Shown here: piece after piece, positions 23,241 to 34,567 of the stretch
How positions within the stretch are numbered: position 1 is the first letter of the stretch
Layout of the letters: every line of letters begins with the position of its first letter
Source of the DNA: Thelonectria olida
Lineage: Eukaryota > Ascomycota > Sordariomycetes > Hypocreales > Nectriaceae
NCBI GenBank assembly: GCA_020736575.1
Contig: JAGPYM010000003.1
Coordinates: forward strand, 2,046,001-2,110,000
Length of the DNA stretch: 64,000 bases
Direction: 5' to 3'
Notes under the pieces: generated by a model
Told to the model about the DNA's origin: nothing
Database searches by the model: none
Seen by the model: the letters and a program-made list of their open reading frames with translations, nothing else
Position numbers and translations under genes: made by a program

Positions 23241-26200
23241 GTTGACGAGAGTTGTGGGAGTGTTGAATAAGTGTTGGTGATCTTATTCCTGTGGCGGAGG
23301 AGGAGAGGGAGGAGAAGAAAGAAGGAAAAATAAGCTTAAAGAGGATACACTTTTCACAAACTGATGGGGAAGCTCTCGAGTTATTATAGGCAAGTCTCAA
23401 GGGGAGTGAGCTTCGTATCTCGTATGTGAGTGTATGAGTGTGTGGAGTGTGTTGTTGTTGTGGTAGTGCTGATGCTGATGTTCCATTTCCTCAACTTGAC
23501 GGCGGATGTCCCGGCCCTTGATATAAGAACTTTGGATTCTGCAGCTTCAGGATGAGCAACGCAGTCAAAGCCGGAGGCGGCATTGGGTGGTGCGAAAGAC
23601 CTTCCGAGCGGCTGCGCACACCCCCCTGGGACGGAGGCGGCAGTGCTGGTGGTTCGGACTCGCACCCTCTTGTTAGTGCGGCTCGGACTCGGGGATGGCA
23701 GGCTGGCGGCCACGAGTCTGACAGGGATCTGCAGTGCCGGGACATCATCTCACTCAATGGAGGTGGAGGTGGTGTTGGCGCGTTGGTAGCGTAGTGCAGA
23801 ACCGAACTCCGCCCATCAGCGGAGGAATTACAAGGCGACCCGACAGGGCAGGACGGGGCACCGAGCCAACAACTAGAAGCGAATCTAGGGGACGAGATCC
23901 AATTGAATGAATGGATGGCTGCGAGATGGCCAGGGAGATGGTATTCGGTATTCATCCTTGTACATGCCGCTGCAACCACGGCCGCTACCTGTTCGAGAGG
24001 TGCACTCTGTATTCGTACTGTAGAGGTGAGATTTGCGATGGCCTCGTGGTGGGCAAGCATGTCCAACATGTCTGAGCAAAGTACCGTTTCCCGTTGGGTG
24101 ACGCTAGGTGTGACATTGCGCCGGCCGTGTTCCGTCTGCTCGTTTGAAGTCCGCGTGCGTACGCGGCAGGTTCAAACTACTGCGGGAGGATCAAGGCTTG
24201 GCACGCGAAGACTGTTAGGGCGAGGGGACGAAAAGCGAAGAGCGAAATGACGGGCGGATTGATTGATGGCTGTGCAATTCCTGTTGCTGCAGTGCACAGC
24301 GCAGCATAGCACAGGCAGACATGGAGAGAGGAGGAGCTCGGATCTGCCCCGTAGGGCTGCCCCCTCTTCTCATCGCAAGGATTTTGCCTCTTTTAGTTAG
24401 ATCTGTTGAAGAGTCGAAACGTCATCACCAGTGTCCTCAGAGGCGTCAGCACAATATTGGGGAAGCTAACATAAGAAAATGCCAGCAAAAAGACTGATGA
24501 TCGTGACACCATGCTCGGACTCGTTAAAGTGCATTCCCATTTGCAAAAGAGAGGTGTGATTCCCTTGATAGACTACCAAGCTACCAAGGACCCATGTTGG
24601 CAAGATGGAAGATCTATCTGATCGTCAAACCCAAAATAATCAAATCGGGCATTGCTGTCGTGTCATGGATTAATTGCGAATGCAAATGTTGTGGCTGCGC
24701 AGAGTCCGAGTGCGCGAGCCTCAGTGCTTGAACGAGTGCGAGCTTTAGCGCGAACAGGGGTCGTCACAGCATCGGCACCAATTGCGAAATACGGCCCTAA
24801 AAGCAATTTCTATTGGTCCAGCACCTCGTCAATCTGTAGCTTGGCTTGTCGACGGGAATCGGTCTTTCACCTTATTCCCCGTTTCTTAATCCCACGGGTT
24901 TTCATCTACCTCCCCAACTTCTCGTTAAATCCCACGGCATTTTATCCAAACCACGTCACCTCCTCCTTAAATCCATCGACCGCTAGCCTCGAGCCTCCAA
25001 TTTTCATCTTCCCATCTTGAAGCCTCATCATGTCAAGTTACGCAATCAACTTCGTATAAACTCCGTCTCGTAATGTCGTGGCCATGACGCAGTCAGCTTC
25101 TTACTCAAGAGTGGCTGGCCTCATCATCTTCTTCATCATCATCAACACCCTCATCTTCACCACAAGCCAGTCATGGGCTACACTAGCCCCTTCGTCTCAC
25201 TGCCTCCCCCGGAATTTCCTTCCATCGATTAAGCTCCGTACCAAGTCTAAAAGATGCATCCACAACCTTATGTCTCTTGAACAGCTCCTCTAAAATCTCA
25301 CCGTGATAACGCCCTTCCTCTGTGCTGTTGCATGCTACGTACAGAAGCGTCAGAAGCTAGAAACCACGCCTTCTTCATCCCTCTAGAAACTGAAACCAGA
25401 GTAACCGCCTCGACGAAGATAAATTATTGGCTGGTGCCCTGCGGCCCGCTGCGCCTCGCTCACTCACTCCCTCCGCCTGACAAACCCAAGTCCCCTTTGC
25501 CCTTCCCCCGCCCAGGTCTTAGTCCGTGTCCGTGTCTGCAACGACCCTTCTCCGTCTCCGTCGGCGTCGTGAGAACTTCATCCCTCCTCCGCGCCAAGTC
25601 TCCCGCTGCTTGACCTAGAGTCCTCCTTGTCCGTCGCTAGAAGTATGGCAACTATCGCCTCTCCGTCGACCTTCCACCGGTCATCATGTCGTTGTGAAAC
25701 TTGACGATTTGATGGCTTAGGGTATGAACGTATATAATCTAATGGAAGTTGATTGAAATAAAATATTCTTCAGTGTCAAGCAAAACATGCAAAGTATCAG
25801 AACTTAACCCTTCCACATCCAAGAAGGACCGACAAGTGCTGACACGCGCAACCAGCGTAAGCAACGCACCACGCAACCTACTTCACCTAATGACGGGGAT
25901 GTAAATCCTCTGAGGGTATCGCGGAGTTTACGGAATTCAGTCGACGTCGACGCTCCCTCCAAACTGACTCAAACCTGCAAGGGTCTAACCGCCGTGTGCT
26001 GCAGCAACCACTCGATCGTAACCTATCACGCTTTCTTTCGTGCTCCCGGTCAAGCCTACCAATGTGCATTTCCTCGAATGAGTCAATGCTCAGCTAATCA
26101 TTGGACCCAAAGATCCTTTCCAACGTCACCCACCGTGGTCTTCGTCCAGGACATCTCACGACAAGCTCGCTACCCTACGGCACCCAAGGATTCAATCATG

Positions 26201-26424
26201 GCCACCTTCAGACTGCAACTGACTGTCGCAGATACCATATGCAGAGCATACATACTCCTGTCAAATCAGTACTTTGCCTCGAACGACATTCAACAACAGT
26301 TGTCGTCAAGTTCCTCTGGTCTCCGATCGTTGGTTCGAACTCCTCTGGTTTCCAACGGAACCCACTTTTTTCTTTCTCGTGCAGCATATTGGGAAACAAC
26401 AACCGATTAGCTAATCATCATACA
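23241..26424. other. Gene-poor region upstream of tRNA-Ser
   Basis: No supported protein gene. It contains the RTA1-like gene promoter, which is pyrimidine/purine-biased near 23250-23320. The stretch from about 24.4 to 26.4 kb has many stops in all frames. A 69-codon frame at 25084-25293 has a hydrophobic N-terminus, but CAT/CTT low-complexity DNA creates it. No transposon ends or target-site duplications were recognised. Confidence 0.55.
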
Positions 26425-26506
26425 GGCGCGGTGGCAGAGTGGTCTAATGCGTATGACTAGAAATCATATCTCCTCGGAGGCGTCTGTTCGAATCAGGCCC
26501 GCGTCG
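26425..26506 (+). tRNA. tRNA-Ser (anticodon AGA)
   Basis: An 82-nt cloverleaf fits throughout. The acceptor stem GGCGCGG pairs with CCGCGTC (one G-U), with discriminator G. The D arm is in GGCAGAGTGGTCTAATGC. The anticodon stem TATGA/TCATA closes the loop CTAGAAA with anticodon AGA at 26459-26461. A long variable arm around CTCCTCGGAG is typical of serine tRNAs. The T arm is GTCTG-TTCGAAT-CAGGC. There is no intron. After A-to-I change at position 34 it would read UCU, UCC and UCA. It stands alone in a gene-poor stretch. Confidence 0.96.
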
Positions 26507-28771
26507 GCGTTATAGCCTCTCATCTCAAGATGAGAAGAACCTGTACTTTTTGGTTCCTGCTCTTTTTGTTTGTCTCTCTTGACTCTATTCAATTGCATAT
26601 TCCTTCTTTTTGAGCATGACTGAGCTAATAGTGAATTGCGTACATAGGCCTTAAAACTACACTCCAAACTACCCAGTCCGTCTCCATTCCTGACAAAGAG
26701 AAACCATCCGAACAGTCACATATTGAAACCGCCTCAGAGCATACTTGGGATTCAAGTCATCATTGTCGAATAATTCGAACCCAGTCAAAACGCTTTATAT
26801 ATACCTCATTCCCTTCAAGCGAGATCCATTATCAACGGGCCAATATCCTCTTCACCACATAGGAACTCCCATCCACCCAAACCGGCCTCCTGTCGAGTCC
26901 GATAATAACAACCTCTCGGATCATCTCGTCACCCTGCCTTGAGGAGCTGATGCGTCTAATAGGAAACTGCGATGGCCATCAACAGGACTAGAATTCATGT
27001 GTTGCAGCTATTTCGTGCGTATTGAGTCGCTAACCTCTCCTCTAACTCCTTGATCATCATCCTTTCAGTCAATACTCCGGACTGATTGCGCGGCCTAGAT
27101 GCAGTCTTTCCGCTACAAGTTGTACGGATACCCCACGCGCACGAGGCTAACACTTTCATCAGGACGGCAATACTTACAAATGATGACTTCTTTTTCACAC
27201 CCTCCACAGGCTCGAATACCTGGGCCAAGTCATGCGGCCCAGACACTTCTCTTCAAGATACACAAACTTGGGTGGCTCCTGCTGATGCTAATAACGGCAC
27301 TGACTTATTAGAAGACAGGAGTATCGTCGAGGAACACGCCATCATTTAACCTACACCAAGCTTCACAAAGACTTGACCACTAATCCTGGATGTTGCTAAT
27401 ATGGACTCTCTAGTCACACCAACCCGCTCCTTTGGACACACCTGCATTCCCACGTGGAAGGCGTTCGTGATACACGAACAGAATTTACCCGGGAATCCAA
27501 CCTGTTAGAGGGCCGTTACCGACAGCGGGGGTTCGTTCTCCGCGCTCGTTAGGTACGTCCCCCCGGAGTGAGGCAACACAGCGAACCGAATATGCAAACA
27601 TCAACCAACCTTGGTTAGAAGCTTCTGGCCATTGCACAAGGGTCCCGACACGATCGGAACGACACAAGCGCAACTGAAGCTTGGGAAAAGTTGTGTCCAA
27701 CGTCGGGCAAGATACCGGACTGTGTAGTAAGAGTTGCCCGTGGGTCCGTCTCACGGTCTGTTTATAGCTGGATCGATTCGACTCCTGGAGTACGACATTG
27801 GCATTTTGTGAGCTTTCCAACTCGAGCATCACCATGATCTAAAAGCCTGACATGGCCTGCATGTTTACGGAGTCTAGGTCGGGTCAACGGAGTGTTCTTC
27901 CTGGAGTTATGGAAATGGGGCAGGGGGTCTGGGTTTCATGTCAAACTACTTGAGCTCTGATACGAAAATCCCAATCACAAGGCATGATTATTCATCCAAG
28001 CCTTGCCTAAACCTCATCTCCTCCATCAACTAGCCATACAATCACCATGCCATCACCATGACATAGATCCCCAATGCCTCACACGATGCCAATCTCCCCC
28101 TCTCTGCGTCGCCTTCCACCGCCTATTCAATATTCGTCACTGTCCTTCCCCATCTAGCCGTAGCGTAAAATGCCTCTTGAACCCCGGTCGCGACTAACGA
28201 ACATGCACAATACCGTACATGGCAATTTCCTTCTCGGCCGGGATGGTCACCTCATCCCTGGTGACCTGGTCGCATGTGCCGGGACGGAGCATCGGGTGGC
28301 TTGCCCCTTTGTGGATTGCTGGGAAATGAACAAGTGCGGAGGGGCGCGACGACGCCATTTGCAACCCCAGATTTGCCAAGCATCTAGACGACATAGACGA
28401 GTTTCGAATTAGGATCTAGGGCCGAGTCTGCTCAACGTCACATAGTTCTCAGAGTTGGGACGAATTGTAAGTGAGGTATCAGTGAGTTGTCATTCACAGT
28501 AAATCATGAAAAAATAGCTCAGAAAGAAAACCGCCAGTCTGTGTTGCTACCAGGCAACCAGTCCACAGCTCAAGTCAATCGCAGTCAACCAGTGCCACGC
28601 CCTGATTTGCCATCAGATTGATTAGAAGATTAGATACACCAATGTCGTTGCCATAAAATGTTGTAGTATTCAAACGTCTAGAAACTTTGTACATCAAAAC
28701 TAGACATTGAAATGCCAGTCATAAAGTGCCGTAGCCTGCAGGCTTCGACTTACACAGTCGAAAGAATTGAT
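26507..28771. other. Gene-poor region downstream of tRNA-Ser
   Basis: A T-rich patch follows the tRNA (26550-26580), a plausible RNA polymerase III stop. Beyond it I find only short frames. The most protein-like is 27086-27349, which begins at TTG without an ATG and has no recognisable motif. No transposon or RNA gene was identified. Confidence 0.5.
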
Positions 28772-29705
28772 TTAAGCAAGGACAAGAGCGGCAAGACCGG
28801 CGGCGGCAGCGAAGAAGGCAGAGCCGGTGACGGCGCCAGCAGCACCGGTGACCTGGGGAGGAGTGTCGGTGGGGGTGGTGGCAGGGACACTGAACATCAT
28901 GTTAGCAACTCGTTCATGTATCTTCTTCATCGGGTAGGTCAACTTACGTGTTGTTACCACCGCTGGCGGGGGTAGTGACGGCGGGAGGAGGGACAGCAGC
29001 GGTCTCAGTAGCGACGCCAGAGCAAGGGACCTGGACGGTGGAGTACTCGACCGAGGTGTAGACAGTGGTGTAGCTCTTGGTGATAGCAATCACAGAGTTG
29101 GTAGGAACGCACTCCTCACCAGCCTGAGTGGTAACAGGCTTGTAGGGGACGGAGGAGCCAGGACCAGAGCTAGGCCAGGTGCCGTTGCCAGCAGCGGGGG
29201 TGGAGACCGGGACGTAGGGGATAGAGCTGGAAGGCTCCTCAGCAGAGTTGTCACCAGTGGTCTTGACGGGAGGAGGGTAGGCAGCGGACTCGGAAGGCTC
29301 CTCAGCAGAGTTGTCGCCCGTGGTCTTGACGGGAGCCTCGGAGGTGGGCTCCTCGACGGGGACCTCAGAGGTGGGCTCCTCAACGGGAACCTCAGAAGTT
29401 TCGGTGACGGGGCAGAGGGTAGTGGAAATAGGAATGCTCTCAGTAGAGACAACGGTGCTGTGAGCAGGGCAGTTGGTGACGTCGGAAGCGCAAGAGACGA
29501 TGGTGTGAATCTTGGTCGAGTAGACGGTGCTGGTGGTCAGAGGGAGCACGGTAGAGGTGACGTGAGTCTTGCTGGCGGGGCAGTTGGTGACCTCGGGACC
29601 GCAAGAGGTGATGGTGACAAGCTGGGTGGTGTAGGCGGTGGAAACATCAGGGACCACGGCGGCCATGGCGCCAGAGGCCATAAGAGTAGCGGTAGAGAAA
29701 CGCAT
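28772..29705 (-). CDS. GPI-anchored Ser/Thr-rich cell-surface protein
   Basis: Two exons (29705-28948 and 28889-28772) encode about 291 aa. Features in order: a signal peptide (MRFSTATLMASGAMAAV); a duplicated cysteine unit (ITSCGPEVTNCPA and IVSCASDVTNCPA, each embedded in Thr/Ser/Val-rich sequence); short tandem repeats VPVEEPTSE (three near-copies) and VKTTGDNSAEEPS (two copies); a Ser/Thr/Pro-rich stalk; and a C-terminal hydrophobic tail FFAAAAGLAALVLA after small residues, a typical GPI signal. It is probably a heavily O-glycosylated wall or plasma-membrane protein; no enzyme domain is seen. The 58-nt intron sits just before the GPI signal. If it is retained, the donor itself makes an in-frame TAA (AC|G TAA), giving a protein without the anchor. 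Family members vary widely, so function stays open. Confidence 0.86.
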
Positions 29706-32700
29706 CTTGATGGTATTGAAAATGTGGTGTTGAGAATAGAGGTTGGGTTTAATGAATGGCTAAGCCGGGTAGCTCAAGGCGGGAAGATCTGTTGATAATT
29801 CTGAAAGAATGGACGACCGAAGTCAAGAGTTGAGGCAAGAAGCAAGTAGCGTAAAGTTGGCTTTTGGGCTGGAGAGGAAAGAAAGAGAAACGATGGTAGG
29901 ATGGCAGTTGGTCGCACTTTAATAGCCATGTCCCTCCACCATGAGGAGGTCGAGAGGGAAATTACGTACTCTCGATCCATCTTCTTCCTCTGCCTAGGGG
30001 TTTGGTGAAGGTTGAGATGGGCAATGAGGAGTGCGACCCCGGCAAATGACTTGGACAAGCATTGGAAGTTGGGACGGCCGAGCCATGTCGTGTGTGGGAC
30101 CGCCGTGGACCGATCCAAAGGCCGCTCCTGGGATCAACACGGCGCTTGGATCACGGGCCACGGGGCAAGCAAGGGCCATGCATCATGGATAGAGAGCAGG
30201 GGACCGAAAGAGATGTATAACTCGTTTGATCCTGTTGGCTGCATTCGATGGAAGGCTGGCTGGGTTTAGGGCGAAAGGGTCCGAGTGACAGCCAGTCGTC
30301 GGCTGTGCTGGGCTGTTACTGGACGTGAAAAATTGTTTTATGCAAGGCCTATCGAGAGGTCAATCTCTTGAACAATTCGGGGCAACCAAGAGGGTAGCTC
30401 GTCCGGAGTTGAGTGCGGGTTTGTTGTGGATGTGGCGGGTGGGTTGTTAGTGGGACAGATAGTGGGCCAGTCAAATGCTGTGCCTTTCGCCCTTCTTCAT
30501 CTCGGTCGTTCAAAGCGGCTCGTCACTTGGAGGTTCGCACTGGCGATCTGCCAAAAGACGCCGTCTGTTTGAATGGTCCAATGATGGACAGGGGGCGCCA
30601 ATCTCGCCGTGTCGGTGGCCTGGCGGGCCAGGAACCAGTCACGACTCATGCTTGGCTTCTGGTAAGGTGAGGTGAGGTTTGAGAAGATGGCCTGAGAAGG
30701 TACCGAGAAAGGATTCGCTGGAGGGATTGCTGGAAGCTGAAGCTGAAGGATGGTGAATGGGGGTAAAACATTCGGGATCCGACTAGTCCCACTGTCACGT
30801 TTTGCCGCCCTTGCTATTGGGATCCCTCCCAGTGTCTGCTGGTGGTGCTGGACTGCGGTGTCAATGTGTTCCCGTTCCACGATCGGATGGCGGTGCGTAG
30901 CTATGGATCCAGGAGGTTGAAAGCGGGACATACTAGGATGGGTGAAAAAGTGGAAGAGTGGAGGGGTTGAGGGGGACGAGAAGATGGCGGCAGTGATACA
31001 GGACTGCACCTTCTCCGATTGGATGTTGAGCCCCCCGACAAGAAGGTGGTCCTTTCCTCTCCTGCTATCTTAAACTCCTTCCATCGCCGTCTATTGGCAG
31101 AAGGGGAAATTTGTGCATCGCCATGAAGCAATGTTGTGCACAGCGGGCTGCACGTGTCCAATTCACAATTTCCCCTCCCGGTTTCAGGGCCATGCAGATG
31201 CTGTCGTACTGCAGTAAGGTCCATAGCAGCTATCATCATCTCACACCGATTCTTCACATATTAGGGAAAATGGCGGTTAGGAACAGAGACATTGTTGTCT
31301 GAGTCCGCAGACCTGGTTCTGGCTTTCACGCATCATTTATTTGTCGCAACCACCTCGATATGACTCGCAGTTGGCGGATTGTTGGCAGCTCCTTCATTCG
31401 CCCTCGCACTTTAGCATGTTCCAGGTAAGTTGGTGGTGGCGACAGAAACAACAGTCACCGAACAGCACACAACCGAAGGCAATCAATCTCTTTATCCATG
31501 ATTGCAAGCACCAATGAACAAAGTCGGTTTCATCCGCCCTGGCCACGCATTTCATCAATGCAAAGCAAGGTTCTCCACAGCAAAGAAGAGACGGGACGCC
31601 GACGCCGCCACCGACTGTCGCAAAGAGACAGGCACAGCTTGACAACCCAACCCATGATGGATGATCTCTCGGCGATGGCGACGTTGCAACCTTCCTGGAC
31701 CAATCCCCCTGATTTCTCTAATGCAGGAACCAGATGTGGCATGGGGGACCACCAGACCCCCATGATCCATCCCAGCCAACCGAGTTCCACAAGACCCCAT
31801 GTCGCCGATACGCTGCACACACACGCACATGGATGACGGCTCCAACAACCAAGCCGGTCGATTCATTCCGCTGCCTCCCAAACTCAAAAAGGCCTCTTGG
31901 CAACGTTTGCCGTTGATGGGAAGCGGAAATAACTGCGCACAAGCAGCTTGGGCGAGAACTGACCCTATGAATAAACAAAGACAAGGCTACCTCGCAGCAT
32001 CCAGCGCACCCAACCACTGCAACCGCACCACCATCTCCAACCTAGGCCCACGCTGGTTACGAATCATCATTCTATGCAAACGACTTTGTATATCCGTACC
32101 TCCAGGCTAAAGTTGGACATGGCCCTCAAACCGCCTAAATTGTGAACCGAAATAACGGCACAAGTTATTGGATCATCTTAATTTTCGGATCCCGCCATGG
32201 AGATGACCTTCCAAAACCGATATACCAATAGCACCAACAGCAGTAGTGCAAACGATCCCAATAAGAGCAACACGACGACAAGGCGGTGACGGCTCAGAAT
32301 CCTGGAAGATGAACCTACCTGGACGATGATGAAGCTGAACGACACACAAGCATGGATCATGCCCGTCACACCCTTAGCCAAGGGCGGCGCCTCGTTGCAA
32401 CCAATCTGTGTTATTCCCGCCGACCCTTTCACCCACTCCTGTCACACCATCAGACAGTTTGCTGCTGATCCAAATGCCATGACGTCGAAAATGCTCTTGA
32501 AACAAGAGAAGGGCCACAGAAATTGTCGCAACTCACGTTAACGTGTCCGCGTGGCCCGATTTAAATTTTGTTTCTTCCTTGGGAACTTCTTTCTTATGCT
32601 CTCTCCAACCGCGGACACTGAGGATTGCATCATTTTCTGCCACCTCCCTCCTTGGCCGTCCTCGACCCGCCCATGCGCAGAGTCAAAGTGTGTTACATCT

Positions 32701-34567
32701 CCACCATGTTTGGACAAAAGTGTTTCTTCTACCAGTTGATCTGCCGTGTCCTGTGATGAGGACATCGAATCGATTCCTTCTTGAAAATTTAATCTGTTGA
32801 CGGGCTCGATCCCTGCCCCTCGTTGCTGGCCAATTGCTGCTTCTGGAACTCCGAGATCATCGCCCACGGCCTACCTACATTAAATGACGGCCCGAATTCC
32901 GTGGGAGTTAAAGTGCTCTATGCGCGCCCTGCAGGTTGGTGATTTACTGCAGTTGGCCTTTGATTTAGTCGTCCCGTTCCTCGACGAGATGAATGCCAAA
33001 GATCCGTACGAACCGTCATGCAGTGCAGTACGGTTAGGTATCGGAGATACGGCAACTCGGCAACGCCGAGATTCTACGAATGTTGACTGCATATAGATCG
33101 AGCATTGAGAAATCATTGGTCGGCTTTCTGCGAACGAGTGGCTAACCATGGCATCCTCTGACCTTGATGACCCCTAGGTTCTGCGGATCTATGTCTACAT
33201 TTGAAATGACAGAACTTGATCTTTCCGAGGACTTGGAAACCAGGCGTTAAGATGTAGGAGCACCTCCTGTTAGAAGTCGTCGACATTTTTCACTCCTACG
33301 TTCTGAGGAGAGAACCACAACATGTGCTCGTATCGTCGTCAACCAACACCCCCCATGCGCAACAAATGCTTTCGCTCAAATCATTTGCAAATCCCAATTC
33401 TTTGATATAGGGGGATGAGACATGACAAACTGCGCCTAACTACCTTTCGCGGAATTGTGAAAGGAGGTTGGCCACTTCCTCGAAAATATTGACACTGGTT
33501 TTCTCGAGATGCGACTCCCTGATGAACTTGGCCATGACTGAGTCCGGATTGGCTTCCGGCCGATATCGTTGCAATAAAATGGGCTTAGCTTGTGCTCTAC
33601 TTAGAAGCTGCTCCCGATTGTTATGAGAGAAGTTCCGTGGCGGCAAGACTTTTGACCGTTGCTTGGTGTTGTTGGGCGACGACACTGGCATCGCCCGTCG
33701 AGTCGCAAAACGACTCAAGCTGTAGATGTCACCATATCAGAGGCTTTGAGTCTCAGTTTTCCTCACGATCCAAACCGGGAGATGAAGCAGCTCTCGGAGT
33801 CTAGTCCTTTGCGCGGTTTAAGGTTGAAGACGCTGAAACTCGGCCTGGGTGATGTCTAGAATGAGATGGAGGACTTGGCCGATGGGACCAGAACAGGAAT
33901 AGGGTCACATGATGTCTTATATATCTGAAAGAAAGTTGTACCCCAGTTCAGCCAAAGGTGAGATCTGGATATGCAGTGATGATGCGGCTCAACTGCAAAG
34001 GCGGGTGGTTGTGTGGCGTTATCGCCCATCTCAAGCCTCACTCTCCCCCCATCCCCATGATTGGGGGCTCCCTAACTGGACCCGAGGCACTGGAGTGGGC
34101 CCAGCTCAGGTTTGTCCGATAATCATCCGCGCCGTGTTTAACGTTGAGGTTGTGTGTGCGTGAGGGGAGGTACCCCACATCCCCATTGGCACAAAGACTG
34201 GCACCGCACCGACTTTTAGAGAAATAGCACTCTCCGATAAAAACGCAGTTTCTCTACCAATATACGCCTTTGAAGAAAACCTACGTTTCCCTGACCTCGC
34301 GGTCCCTTTCTCGCCCTTTCTCCAACCTTCCTTCTGGCCTCTGGTCGCTGCAAACTGCCGCCGTTCCGACCTGCCGCCATCCCCCGACCTTTTTTGACCG
34401 GCATCCCGACTCAGGCATGACCCCTCGGTAGCCTTGTCCGCCGCCTCGCCGTCCCCGACTTATTAATTATGCTGGATGCTGTATGTCCACGGCTGCCCGA
34501 GTTATAGCAGCATCGCGCCCTCTGCAACATAGACCCTCACTCCTTCCAACCACTGAGCTTTTAGAAC
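29706..34567. other. Gene-free divergent region, GPI protein to LOS1
   Basis: About 4.9 kb lies between two divergently transcribed starts. No supported gene. The minus-strand frame 33440-33718 reads somewhat like a protein end but has a TTG start and stops just upstream in the same frame. The last ~350 bases before LOS1 are pyrimidine-rich and probably include its leader. Confidence 0.5.

Noticed and set aside
25084..25293. 69-codon frame with a hydrophobic N-terminus
   Set aside because: The Ile/Phe-rich part comes from CAT/CTT low-complexity DNA; no promoter, homologue or splice support.
26320..26360. GGTTCGAACTCC resembling a tRNA T arm
   Set aside because: The flanks do not form a T stem, acceptor or anticodon arm.
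27086..27349. Protein-like 87-codon frame after the tRNA
   Set aside because: Begins at TTG with no ATG or acceptor in place, and has no recognisable motif.
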